This document shows positions 41,460-51,717 of a DNA stretch of 64,000 nt, in pieces. The stretch spans positions 372,001 to 436,000 of the forward strand of contig NC_026486.1 in assembly GCF_000328475.2 (NCBI RefSeq), in the 5' to 3' direction. Within the stretch, counting starts at the first letter, position 1. Every line of letters begins with the position of its first letter. Source of the stretch: Mycosarcoma maydis (lineage: Eukaryota; Basidiomycota; Ustilaginomycetes; Ustilaginales). The position numbers were made by a program, and so were the translations under genes. Under the pieces are notes generated by a model. The model was given only the letters and a program-made list of their open reading frames with translations, ran no database searches and was not told the origin of the DNA.

Positions 41460-44150
41460 TTAAAGGCCCTCGTTATGCAAGTGGCGACAAAGCGCGATCC
41501 AGAAACGGTGCAGATCCGAGACTTGGTTTTGCGACTCGGATTTGGGTTCCGGCTTGGCGAGTGTTTCGTCGATGTGCTGCGTGGCTGTGTCGGGAGAAGC
41601 GTGTGCGGCTGCTGATGCGACTTGTTGTGTGGTGTATGGTGCCGAGTGCGGTGCGTGTGAGGATCGCGTCAGAGAGGCGACGGTGTTCGTAAAACCAGCC
41701 AGACCTCCTATGCCAGGTGAACCACCATTGACGACTTCAGCACTACTGGCACTGTCCTGCGCAGCACCGTTCAGAGGCGCATACAGAGTCAATCCAGTCT
41801 GCTCGATCAGCTTGTCTTGCTCCTGCGCCATGGCTCTCCTCTCCGCATTGCCCGATGGGAGACGATCAGAGATCCAGCTCGCGATCTCATGCACCAGCGT
41901 ATCGTCCAGGTGCTGCGGGTGGAACGATGATAGTGCCTGGTCGTTCTCCGAATCACATTCGCCATCCTCGTGCTGCGCAGACTCGACCGCGTCGCCGGAA
42001 TCATCAGCTGTGTCCGCATCACGCAGCGAAACACCGTTCCATCCTTCCGACTCAGCGAGCTGCTTGAACGACGTAAATACCGGCTGTGCTGACTCGGCGC
42101 GCACGTTCTGATCCGCCTTGTCGTTGGACTTGGAAAACAGCAGCCGGTTGATATCAGTCCAGCTGCTACTAGAGCTTTGCTCTTCACTCTCGCGTCGCTT
42201 CGTGGACGCCGATTCTTGTGCAGCTTTGCTAGCATACGGTTTCCCCGTGGACGGGTTGATGTTCTGCCTCCACCGTGGCGCGCCTCCACCTCGAAGATCC
42301 CAGTGATCACAGCCTTCCATGACACCCAGAAATTCACCCCATTTGGCAGACTCGACGCTGACCAATCCATCGTTGCCTTGGTCTGCACCACCGAGCGCGT
42401 CGGCACTGCCGTCGATCTCGCCTCCCGCAGTCCTGGATTCGGCGGCAGCATCAAGGATGAGCTTGGGTAGCCAGAGTGGATGCCAGATCGCCAAACTCTG
42501 TGTACGCGCAGCGACGCTGTAGTACTTGACGCCTTCGACGTTGGGTGTCTTGGGGTTAAAGACTTCGTTCATGTATTTGGTGGAGAGCATCGCATAGGCC
42601 GGCGTGTCGAGGAGCGACAGCATGTACGAACTGAAAGACCCGGTAAGCGTCGAGAGGGAGCCAATGAAGGACGACAGACCAAAGGGTAGCGAACCGTGAT
42701 CTTTTTTGCCCTTCTTGACCGCCTCTTTAACCTTTTCAGCCGCGTCAGATGGGAATCGACTGCCGTCGGAAGATGTCAGCGAGTTAACTATAGACGATGC
42801 GGCGGAGAACAAGGTCTCGGTGGCAGACTCGGTATCGGATGCAGCGCGAGTTGGCTCTTCTGCCTTGCCATCTCGGGTGTTATTCTTGGGCAAGCTGCTC
42901 GAGCCTTCCAGCGGCCTCGGCCGAGTAAAGATCGGCGACTTGAGCGAGTACGGCACCTTCGCGGTGGTGCGCAAAGGTTTATGCGTTTCGCGATCGGCGA
43001 GGTGAGCGCGTTCTGCACGTGCTTCTTGAATCGCTCGTTCAATGTAATCATTGCCAATACCAATGTTGGCATTGCACCAGTCCATGAAAGGGCTGCCGCG
43101 ATGCGGTGTGCTGATAGTAGTTAGACTGACCGGGACGTACTCCTCGGGGCGTGGTCGAATGTGCGTCAAGAGATGACGCACATCTAGACCACCCATGCTG
43201 TGAGCGACAAAATTGAGCTTCTTGCCGCGCACACCGGCCTCGTCACTAGTCAAGAATTTGTGCAGTGATTCGGCTCGCTCCTGGATAGAGCCGGTGGGAG
43301 GCACACCGTGGACAAGTACCTCTACGCCCATCTTTTTGCGCAGAATGTCAAGCGTTTTAGCCCAGTAGTGAATCTCCAGACCGAGGAAAGGGCCCCGAAC
43401 GTCGAAGCCGTAGAGGCCATGACACAACACGATCGGATACCGCGGAAGAACAATGTTGTCGTAGATTTGTGGGTCTTGCATCACATTGTGAATGCGACCA
43501 ACACCTCGGGCGCGCTGAGGTCGAGCCTGATGCGGTACATCCGAACCAGGAGACTCGTGCTCGGTTCGATGCTCCGATGCTCCGAGGAGAGACGAGAGGG
43601 TACTCGACAGACGGTCTAGCCAGTTGTTGGGCCGCGGATGTTGATGGGAGTGAGTCAGAGAGCTAAGCGATGCGCGGACTGCCGTTGAGTGAGGTTTTCT
43701 CGACGCTCGGCCTGCCAATGCACTCTGCTTCAGTGAAGCGATGGGGAGGTGATGAGTTGTCTTCGGGCGAGCCGATGTGTGAACGCTACGAAGCACCGCT
43801 GCTTTGCGGGGCACGCCAGTCACGCTATGGACCATCGAAGTCGGACGTTCCGACATCGCAACCAAGCTGAAAACTTGACGCGAGGCATCTGACTGACTGA
43901 ACGGAGGCGAGATTTTGTGGGACCTTGCACTTGCAGCATGTTGTGGTGGCGCGGGCGATGAGCAGGAGTATGCTGCCAGCCAGCAGATCAAGGCAAGGAC
44001 GCCGGCTCTGGAGCGTAAAAGCGAGCTGGTGGAAGCTACGCTGCGGGAACATTCGGCGCTACGAGTGACGCCGTCCAAGGAAGTCTGGAATCGCTCTCGT
44101 AGCAACGACCGCATGGTGGCGTCCATAATTGCACCATTCTGACGCAGCAT
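41460..44150 (-). CDS. Lipase-like alpha/beta hydrolase with long N- and C-terminal extensions
   Basis: Encodes 896 aa from the ATG at 44150 (the frame runs 13 codons further from a TTG). A hydrophobic stretch AGVLALICWLAAYSC at about 49-63 could be a signal anchor; an Arg/Ser-rich region follows. The hydrolase domain starts near 236 with YPIVLCHGLYGFD (oxyanion HG, 244-245), then the nucleophile elbow AHSMGG with S318. The likely catalytic Asp is in QGNDGLVSVESAKWG, and the His in GCDHWDLRGG. This resembles bacterial-type triacylglycerol lipases and related fungal membrane lipases. Between elbow and Asp there is a large Ser-rich insert. The last 250 residues are low complexity. Substrate and location (membrane or mitochondrion) are unclear. 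Confidence 0.85.
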   Translation of the reverse strand: MLRQNGAIMDATMRSLLRERFQTSLDGVTRSAECSRSVASTSSLLRSRAGVLALICWLAAYSCSSPAPPQHAASARSHKISPPFSQSDASRQVFSLVAMSERPTSMVHSVTGVPRKAAVLRSVHTSARPKTTHHLPIASLKQSALAGRASRKPHSTAVRASLSSLTHSHQHPRPNNWLDRLSSTLSSLLGASEHRTEHESPGSDVPHQARPQRARGVGRIHNVMQDPQIYDNIVLPRYPIVLCHGLYGFDVRGPFLGLEIHYWAKTLDILRKKMGVEVLVHGVPPTGSIQERAESLHKFLTSDEAGVRGKKLNFVAHSMGGLDVRHLLTHIRPRPEEYVPVSLTTISTPHRGSPFMDWCNANIGIGNDYIERAIQEARAERAHLADRETHKPLRTTAKVPYSLKSPIFTRPRPLEGSSSLPKNNTRDGKAEEPTRAASDTESATETLFSAASSIVNSLTSSDGSRFPSDAAEKVKEAVKKGKKDHGSLPFGLSSFIGSLSTLTGSFSSYMLSLLDTPAYAMLSTKYMNEVFNPKTPNVEGVKYYSVAARTQSLAIWHPLWLPKLILDAAAESRTAGGEIDGSADALGGADQGNDGLVSVESAKWGEFLGVMEGCDHWDLRGGGAPRWRQNINPSTGKPYASKAAQESASTKRRESEEQSSSSSWTDINRLLFSKSNDKADQNVRAESAQPVFTSFKQLAESEGWNGVSLRDADTADDSGDAVESAQHEDGECDSENDQALSSFHPQHLDDTLVHEIASWISDRLPSGNAERRAMAQEQDKLIEQTGLTLYAPLNGAAQDSASSAEVVNGGSPGIGGLAGFTNTVASLTRSSHAPHSAPYTTQQVASAAAHASPDTATQHIDETLAKPEPKSESQNQVSDLHRFWIALCRHLHNEGL

Positions 44151-46017
44151 AATGGATGTGCCCGTAACGACTCGACCAGGTGAGAACAAGTCAGCACGCA
44201 GGGATATTCGCTCTCGAGTCGAGCTGAGGGCCTCTATAGCATGGAGATTGTAAGGTCAAAGGCAATGCTGAATCGTGTGCAGAAAGCGTCCCAACGCAGT
44301 AGCGTCGCAGATCTTGCTGCTGTTGTCGCAGACGCCTCTCGACGTTTCGTTAGCGGAACAATGCCGGCTGTGATGCCTTGTGTGCACTGGTGAAGAGTAG
44401 TAGGGGGGAAAAGAAGCAGGTATGAAGTGGAGCAGATGTGGTTAAGAGTGCGAAATCGTCAACGCTGTGCCGAGGCTGGAGATCAATCCTGTTTTCGCCA
44501 CTCCGCGTTTGAAAGTGGAGCACCTCTTCTTTGCTGGTAAAGATGTAAGTGTGTGTGTGTGTGTGTGTGTGTGTTGGGAGAAACAGGCAGGCGCAAAGAA
44601 CCAGTATTTCTGTAGCTTGGCTGCCTCAGTGTGAGTGATTTTCACCCTCTTATTTTAAATTATATTCACGATTGCATCTAACTAGTTAAGCTCTTTTTTG
44701 AGCGTGGAGCCGGTGCGCAAATTCTTGCTCAGGCAGCACGGTCAATTTTCCGAGGTCATGGCTTCAACCATTCTTCGGACCCGCCGCCGATTCTGCCATT
44801 TCGGTTGTGGAGAGCTGTTGATATTGACATCGCTGCTCAGGGGCGGTCGAAGCGACCGTTTGGGGACATTTGGGTGAATCCTGACCCCTAACTGCAAGCT
44901 GGCAACGACAGGGGACGGTCCTTAATCATGAATACTGTATGTGTGGCTGTCGGAGGACGGTGAAAATGGGATCGACGCCGAAAACACGTTCGCAACTCAA
45001 TAGTCGCCGCTCGGCAGTCGAGAACGTGTGGAGCCCTCGCAAAGACTCAGTACAAGTCTGCTCTCTCTATTACGATTGCTTTACATACAAAATGCTCGGA
45101 TTTACACTCCTCAGGTAGAATCAATGTGGATCGATGGAAGCCGGTGAGCGTGAGAGTGATGTGCCGCAGGAAATGCAGGATGATGTTTGCAACGTAAACA
45201 CAAACGCCTTTGTTGGGGAAAGTCCAAAGACAAAAAATTGGCGTTGAAAAGGCGCACTCACGTTCCACGTCGCCCAAAGCTGGCAGCGTCAAATTCAAAT
45301 TTAAGTAGCGTGTAGAACGTGTCGTCACTTGGTTTGCCTGGATCAACGTCGTTCGTCACAAGACACACTTTGCTTTGGCCATCGCGTGTCGCGGGCTGGA
45401 TCGCCCTCTGAATCGAAATGTGAATAGTCACGGTCTCTCATCGTGCCAGCGTTGAGACCTGTGTTTTGTCTCACTTTGGCTTCGCTAAAGTGCACTCCAG
45501 CCATGCTCAGCCGGATGCTCGGTACCATGCGTATCGTGTATGCGTGGTCACGAGGTGTGGTTCAACGTCGTCAAGGAATTGAGCCCAGAATGCAACCATC
45601 ATACATTCGCCCCTGTCTTGACTTCACAGCGACCGCTTACTGTAAGTAAACCCAGACTAACTATTAGAGTCACGTGTGTATAGCGGTCTTGCATGATTCA
45701 AAATGAACCAAATCTGTGAATCGTGAATCACGAATGACGCCGCAAATGATATTTTTGCTTGGATGTAAGACCGTCTTGACTGTCATGCTTGTAGAAAATC
45801 TGGGCAATGACAAAGGCTCATGTCATCTTGAAAATTGCTCCAACAAGAAGCTCGCGAAGAAAAGCTCATGGTCCGTCGACCTTGTCCGAGATTTGATGAA
45901 TCTCTCACGCTTGGACATGTCAAGCGCCAATCTTGATCGCACACATTCGTCTTTCTCGTCGTCTTTATCGGTATCCGACTCGCAAGTTCAGCTTGATCAG
46001 GCCACAGCACCATCACA
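44151..46017. other. Intergenic, divergent promoters of the lipase and uL3m
   Basis: About 1.9 kb without a supported gene. A GT dinucleotide run lies at about 44549-44574 and a repeat cluster at 45715-45735. Confidence 0.55.
44549..44574. repeat. GT dinucleotide microsatellite
   Basis: About twelve GT units in an uninterrupted run. The complement of the AC type near 1761. Confidence 0.9.
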
Positions 46018-47139
46018 ATGCGAGCCTGCGCCCCCACCTCAAGGGCTGGCAGCCGTATGCTGCAACAGAGACTTGCTAGCTTGACTCTGCAACCTCCAAG
46101 ACTTGCCGCTACCCCTACTGCCACCTTGCGACCCTGTTCAATTCTCACTGCCTGTCAGTCCTCCTCTTCTCGATCCTTCGTCCACACGTCAGCTTGCATC
46201 TCTCAAGCTGCTCCTGTTGAAAATGCCGCCAATGCCGCGCCAACAGCCCCCGAGGCACCGCAAGAGCCCAAATGGAAACCAACCTCGCAGCGTGTTGGTC
46301 TCATTGCTGTCAAGCGTGGAATGACGTCTTTCTTCCTTCCCAATGGCGAAAGAATCCCGGCAACTGTTCTGCAAGTTCACTCGAATCAGGTCTCGGCACA
46401 CATTGGCTTCGGTCCTGATGCCACCGAATCGACATACACCGCACTGCAGGTCGCCGCCGTCGACACCAAATCAACTTACCACGTCACCAAACAGATCCAG
46501 GGTCATCTCAAGAAAGCCGGCATCATCAAAGGAAAGAAGATCATTCGCGAGTTCCCCGTCAGCTCGGATGCTCTTGTACCGCTCGGTACCCAACTTTCGG
46601 CTGTGCACTTCGTGCCCGGCCAATCGGTGGATGTACGCGCCATTACACGAGGTCGCGGATTCCAGGGTGTAATGAAGCGACACGGCTTCCATGGCCTGCG
46701 AGCATCGCACGGTGTTTCGATTTCTCACCGAAGTCATGGCTCGACTGGTGCCAACCAGGATCCGGGACGTGTATGGCCAGGCACAAAGATGGCCGGCCGC
46801 ATGGGAGGAAACAAGCACGGCACCATTCACAACCTGCTCGTGGTGCGTGTGGATGCAGAGAAAGACCTCATCTATGTCAAAGGCAATGTGCCGGGTCCCA
46901 AAGGTGGCAGCGTTACTCTGCAAGACGCTCGTCGTCCTAGCTGGAAAGGCGAAAAGATCTACAGGAGGGGACGTTTACCAACTGGTGAGGCCCTGTCCGG
47001 AAATGAGCCTGACTCAATCTACCTGGCACCTGGTGTGGACAAGTTGCCTTTCCCAGCTGGCACCAAGGCCATTGCTGACAAGCTCCCCGCCATTGTAGAG
47101 ATTGGCCTGACGCAGCTTAACTCGGCCACCAAGGCATAA
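46018..47139 (+). CDS. Mitochondrial ribosomal protein uL3m (MRPL9 type)
   Basis: Intronless, 373 aa from the ATG at 46018. Residues 1-60 are rich in Arg, Ser, Ala and Leu with no acidic residues, a typical mitochondrial presequence. The L3 fold follows from RVGLIAVKRGMTSFF. The signature RGRGFQGVMKRHGFHG is at 211-226, with SHRSHGSTGANQDPGRVWPGTKMAGRMGG after it, the loop that reaches the peptidyl transferase centre. The length and presequence place it in mitochondria and not the cytosolic ribosome. An alternative start at Met14 would keep most of the presequence. Confidence 0.95.
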   Translation: MRACAPTSRAGSRMLQQRLASLTLQPPRLAATPTATLRPCSILTACQSSSSRSFVHTSACISQAAPVENAANAAPTAPEAPQEPKWKPTSQRVGLIAVKRGMTSFFLPNGERIPATVLQVHSNQVSAHIGFGPDATESTYTALQVAAVDTKSTYHVTKQIQGHLKKAGIIKGKKIIREFPVSSDALVPLGTQLSAVHFVPGQSVDVRAITRGRGFQGVMKRHGFHGLRASHGVSISHRSHGSTGANQDPGRVWPGTKMAGRMGGNKHGTIHNLLVVRVDAEKDLIYVKGNVPGPKGGSVTLQDARRPSWKGEKIYRRGRLPTGEALSGNEPDSIYLAPGVDKLPFPAGTKAIADKLPAIVEIGLTQLNSATKA

Positions 47140-47737
47140 GCTGTCGCGTATCTTTCATCCTCTGTTCTTTGTATTCTAGCCTTTATCGAGCATGCCATCG
47201 TTCGTCTTCTCATCCGACTGAAGATAGCCCTGTGATATTGCATCGTAGGTGAGATATGCTTGACAGCTCCGACGTGCGATATGAGGGCTGTTGGTTACAC
47301 GGCGAGATCAGATGTGCCCGACAACTGAAAATGTGTGACTTAATATTTATAATAATACTCGTGACTGTAATCGTGCTAGTGGAATAATTTTTCCAAGGGC
47401 CGCTTCCGAGAAATTCCATAAGCGACTGCTACTGCAACTTCAGCAGTGAGACCCTTGCCAATTCTAACTAGCTCCGTATGTCGCTGTCGCAATTGTTTGC
47501 TCAGCTCCACCACACAACTGTATCCTGCTCGCCTCGTCGATCCTAATCACGAACCCCACAGCTTTAATCCACTTGACAGCTAGGCTCCCGCTAACCCGAT
47601 CATTCTCACTCCTAGCGTCAGCACGGTCGCCGCTGAGGGACGCATCTCGACCTCGACCTCCACTTCGAGAACTGTCGGTGGACTATCCTGTCTGGACAGC
47701 CAACGGCTTGTACGCAAGGGCTTCCTTTAGTCGAACA
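47140..47737. other. Intergenic; PAM16 promoter
   Basis: About 600 bp with no supported gene. AT-rich near 47338-47390, then CT-rich toward the PAM16 start. Confidence 0.6.
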
Positions 47738-48385
47738 TGGTAAGCCGCCCGGAATATCATTTGTCGGGAACGAAAACAAGCATGACTGACTTTATTGTTT
47801 CCACTTCTGCGCTGAATTCTGCTTGACATGCCACAGTCTCTCCCTAAAACATTGGCGCAGATTCTCTTTGTAGGAACACAGATCGTCGGCAAGGCCTTGC
47901 TAGAAGCCGGACGACAAGCAGGAAGGAATGCTCGTGCAGGCAGAGTAGAGGCCTCGGCAGCTGGAGCTGCGGGTGTAGGATCCGGATCAGCGGCATCGCC
48001 TTCTGACCAACTCACCAGAACACACCGAATGACGCTGGACGAAGCCAAACTTATCCTCAACCTTAAGCAGGACATCTCGGCAGCAGGACTCGGTGGCTCG
48101 ACATCATCAGCAGCAGCAGGCGAGGGCAAGTCAATACTCGACCAGGTTCGCGAAGCCATGGTTAAGAACTACGACCACCTGTTTGCGACCAACGCTCCTC
48201 CCGCACCCAAAGGCCAGAAGGGCGGCGGAGCCGGTTCGTTCTACATTCAGAGCAAGGTGGTTCGAGCTCGCGAGCGAATTGAAGCCGAGTGGGGATTGTT
48301 GGATGCCGGCAAGAAGGCGGAAGCTGGGGCGGCCGAAGGGTCTGCAGCGGAAAGCAAGCCGGATCAGGCCGAAAAGACACCATGA
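47738..48385 (+). CDS. PAM16: Pam16/Tim16 presequence translocase motor subunit; first exon probably only the ATG
   Basis: Two start models share one frame. Preferred: ATG at 47738-47740, intron 47741-47836 (donor GTAAGC, acceptor CCACAG), then 47837-48385, 183 aa starting MSLPKTLAQILFVGTQ. Alternative: unspliced from the ATG at 47828, 185 aa starting MPQSLPK. The first fits the length of the N-terminus before the conserved GTQ in other Pam16 proteins a little better. Family features: VGTQIVGKALLEAGRQA near the start, then the degenerate J-like domain MTLDEAKLILNLK with no HPD motif, a Ser/Ala/Gly insert, YDHLFATN, and GSFYIQSKVVRARERIEAEW. Pam16 sits on the matrix side of the TIM23 channel and restrains Pam18, controlling mtHsp70. 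The insert and the C-terminal tail are longer than in yeast. Confidence 0.85.
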
Positions 48386-49338
48386 GCGGTCAACAGTACA
48401 CACTCGCATACTCTAGACCGAACCGAGGAAGGTTCTCGTCAAGCAGTAATCCTGGTTACACTTGCTGTCTGTAAATACTGTATCAACACCATCTCGCAGC
48501 AAAAGCAGAGCTAAATCAGAGCTCCTGCTCGATCCTCTGTCCATTCATCCTTCTTCGTCCATGATTGGCATTCTTCGCTTTCCCGCACGACACTAATCTC
48601 ATCACATTTGCATAGACGCTGCTTGTCTTCAGCAGCACTTTTGTTGCTTGGCTATGTGTGAGTTCTTTGAGCCAGCCAACGTCTCAGAATGTCGAAGTGG
48701 CTGGTATCCCGAAACTGTCATTTGTGACGCTGAGGCCTGAACAGGTGGCCCATTGGACCTGAGCAACGATGACCCAACAAACAAAAGTGACGCGAGAGCC
48801 TGTTCGAGCGCACAGCATGGTTGGCACAGCATGGTTTGTGAATCTGTTGCGATAGTGACGGCGGTGGCTGAGCTTCGATGCGCAGATACAACTATGAATT
48901 TGATGAACGGCAGGGGTTGCGTGCCAGTCCTGAAATGCGTACAATACTGTGCTGTACAGTCACGAGTCACAGTCTGATCAAGGTGACTCGGTCCTTCGCG
49001 AATCACGGGTGTTGCGCACTGACACAGTGCGTCAGAGTCACACAGAGCCGAGGCAAAATAGAGTGCTGCGCCATTTTCTGCTCTTTTTTTTTTGGAGCTG
49101 CATGTTCAAGAGTCACGAGTCGAAAGCCTTGAAAGTTCAACTGCGCCCAACGCACCCTCATTGCTCACAAAAGTGGCTCCAACAACGTTTGCTCTACCCA
49201 CATACCATATCAGCATCTACCTCGCCACTCGATCTCGGAGTCTCACTCGACCTTACAGGCTATACCTATACCAAGCTCGAACTTTCTACATCACCTTCAG
49301 ACGTTGCTTCGGGCGCTAAAGAGCTTGCGTACGACATC
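48386..49338. other. Intergenic; methionyl-tRNA synthetase promoter
   Basis: About 950 bp. The synthetase frame is open back to 48949, but that part has no family similarity and includes GAGTCAC repeats, so it is treated as leader. No separate gene supported. Confidence 0.55.
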
Positions 49339-51531
49339 ATGGCGTCCCCCTTCCCGGTGGCTTTGCCAGTGTCCCAGACACGGGCCCACAATGACTCGGC
49401 TTCTGTCCTCATGAAGGTCACTACCGAAACCGCTCGCAAGAACGAAAAAGTTCTACCAAAGGATGGCGAGCCCAACATCCTTGTCACTTCTGCGCTGCCT
49501 TACGTCAACAATGTCCCACATCTCGGCAACATCATCGGCTCCACGCTGAGTGCCGATGTCTACGCTCGTTACTCCAGAACAAGGAATCGTAACACGCTCT
49601 ACATCTGCGGCACAGACGAATACGGTACTGCCACCGAGACAAAGGCCTTGGAAGATGGTGTCACGCCTCAGGAGCTCTGCGACAAGTACCACGCACAGCA
49701 TGCTCAGGTCTACGAGTGGTTCCAGATTGGCTTTGATCATTTTGGTCGCACCACCACACCCAAGCAGACCGAAATTGCCCAGGACGTCTTCTTGAAATTG
49801 TACAAGAACGGCTACCTCGAGGAGCGCACCATGACCCAGCTCTTCTGCCAAAAGTGCGTCCGCTTCCTCGCCGACCGATACGTAGAGGGAGAATGCCCGC
49901 GTTGTGGATACGACGACGCGCGAGGAGACCAGTGTGACAAGTGCGGTCAGTTGTATGATGCTGTCGAACTTGTTAAGCCCCGCTGCAAGCTCTGTTCGTC
50001 GCCTCCCGTCCAGAAGGACTCTTCGCACATGTTTATCCGGATCGACGAGCTGCAACCATTGACCGAAAAGTGGGCTAGGGAGCAGGCGCAGAAGGGAGGT
50101 TGGAGCTCCAACGGTAAGCTCATCACCGAGAGCTGGTTCAAGGAGGGTCTCAAGCCTTTCAGTTTGACGCGTGATCTCAAATGGGGTGTTCCCGTCCCCA
50201 TCAAGGGTATGGAGGACAAGGTGCTCTACGTGTGGTTCGACGCTCCTATCGGCTACCCAAGCATCACCGCCAACTACACGGACGACTGGGAGAAATGGTG
50301 GAAGAATCCTGACAATGTCAAGCTTTACCAGTTCATGGGCAAAGACAATGTTCGTTTCCACACCGTGATTTTCCCGTCCTGTCTGATCGGAAGCAAGGAT
50401 CCCTACACGCTGCTTCACCATATCAACACCACCGAGTATCTGCAGTACGAAGGCGGCAAGTTTTCCAAGTCGAGGAACATTGGTGTTTTTGGTGACAAGG
50501 CTCGTGATCTTGGTTTGTCAGCCTCAGTGTGGCGCTACTATTTGCTGGCCAACCGCCCGGAGACGGCCGACAGTCAGTTTGCATGGCGCGACTTCATCGC
50601 TCGCAATAACTCGGAGCTGTTGGCTAATCTGGGCAACTTCTGCAATCGTGTGTTGACTTTCATGAAGAAGTACGACTATGTGATACCCGCTATCCCTTCC
50701 GACTCGAAGTTGCGAAGCTACAAGGATGGGCCGGTGGCGGCGGCCGCTGAGGGAGCGGATGATGCCTCGTCGAGCGTCATTTCTCGCTTCGCTCGAGATG
50801 TCAACTTGATCCTGGGTCAGTACATTTCGTCCATGGAGGCGGTCAAGATTCGATCGGGTTTGCAGCATATGATGGCGCTCTCTGCGCGCGGCAACCTTTT
50901 CCTGGTCGAATCGCACTTTGACAACACGCTCTTCACCGAATCTCGCGCTCGCTGCGACGAGGTGATGATCGTAGCGCTCAATCTTATCTGGCTGCTCTCG
51001 GCGCTGATCCACCCGTTCATGCCCGAGACGTCGGACGCGATCCTCAAGCAGCTCGATGCGCCACCTCGCGCTGTCCCCGAGGACGGAAAGTTCTACCTCG
51101 ACCTGTTACCGGGACACAAGATTGGCGTCGCCTCGCACCTGTTCAAACAGATCGATCCGAAGCAGGAAGACATCTGGCGCGTCCAATTCGGCGGTGGTGC
51201 CGATGGTACAAAGCAAGAGGAAGCTCCGAAATTGAGCAAAAAACAAGCGATGAAGGCGGCGAAAGCTGCCAAGAAGCAATTGGAAGCTAGCAAACCGCAA
51301 GTAAAGAACAAGACGCCGGAGCTAATCGAGTTGGAAGGCAAAGTAGCAGCGGAAGGCGAAACGCTGAAGCAATTGAAGGAAGGTGTCAAGAAGGCTAGTG
51401 AGGCGGAGGATAAGGCGCAGTTGGAAAAGCAGGTCGAGGCTCAGTTGGCGAGCTATCTGGTGTTGAAGAAGCAGATGGAGGAGTTGACTGCGCAGTTGGC
51501 CAAGTTAGAGGTTGACGGAGCGACTGCATAG
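49339..51531 (+). CDS. MES1: Methionyl-tRNA synthetase, cytosolic, with a C-terminal WHEP-like helical domain
   Basis: Encodes 730 aa from the ATG at 49339; the frame is open 130 codons upstream, but conserved sequence begins at residue 45. It charges tRNA-Met. Class I motifs: HLGN at 61-64 (HIGH) and KFSKS at 374-378 (KMSKS). Between them is a zinc-knuckle region with four CxxC-type pairs (CQKC, CPRC, CDKC, CKLC). The anticodon-binding helices follow. Residues about 659-715 (ELEGKVAAEGETLKQLKE to LVLKKQMEELTAQL) look like a WHEP domain, a helix-turn-helix RNA-binding module known at the C-terminus of animal MetRS; a Lys/Ala-rich linker precedes it. There is no N-terminal GST-like domain as in yeast Mes1. 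Cytosolic, as no presequence follows the ATG. Confidence 0.94.
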   Translation: MASPFPVALPVSQTRAHNDSASVLMKVTTETARKNEKVLPKDGEPNILVTSALPYVNNVPHLGNIIGSTLSADVYARYSRTRNRNTLYICGTDEYGTATETKALEDGVTPQELCDKYHAQHAQVYEWFQIGFDHFGRTTTPKQTEIAQDVFLKLYKNGYLEERTMTQLFCQKCVRFLADRYVEGECPRCGYDDARGDQCDKCGQLYDAVELVKPRCKLCSSPPVQKDSSHMFIRIDELQPLTEKWAREQAQKGGWSSNGKLITESWFKEGLKPFSLTRDLKWGVPVPIKGMEDKVLYVWFDAPIGYPSITANYTDDWEKWWKNPDNVKLYQFMGKDNVRFHTVIFPSCLIGSKDPYTLLHHINTTEYLQYEGGKFSKSRNIGVFGDKARDLGLSASVWRYYLLANRPETADSQFAWRDFIARNNSELLANLGNFCNRVLTFMKKYDYVIPAIPSDSKLRSYKDGPVAAAAEGADDASSSVISRFARDVNLILGQYISSMEAVKIRSGLQHMMALSARGNLFLVESHFDNTLFTESRARCDEVMIVALNLIWLLSALIHPFMPETSDAILKQLDAPPRAVPEDGKFYLDLLPGHKIGVASHLFKQIDPKQEDIWRVQFGGGADGTKQEEAPKLSKKQAMKAAKAAKKQLEASKPQVKNKTPELIELEGKVAAEGETLKQLKEGVKKASEAEDKAQLEKQVEAQLASYLVLKKQMEELTAQLAKLEVDGATA

Positions 51532-51717
51532 GAGGCGGAAGATGGCGCGATGCAATAAACTTGATTGCCACTTGCTACGCGCGTTCACGGGAGCATAGAT
51601 CAAAGTCGGTTGGCACACATGGACCGGCGGTTTCTCTCTACAAAATTCTAGTTTCGTCTACAAATATGAAGAGTGTGAACAAGGATCAAGACAGGCCGCA
51701 CTGAGCGAGTACTCTAT

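Noticed and set aside
48949..49338. 130-codon N-terminal extension of methionyl-tRNA synthetase as a mitochondrial presequence
   Set aside because: It contains GAGTCAC repeats and has no conserved or presequence-like pattern; treated as leader.
49453..50421. 322-codon minus-strand frame
   Set aside because: Antisense to the methionyl-tRNA synthetase catalytic core.
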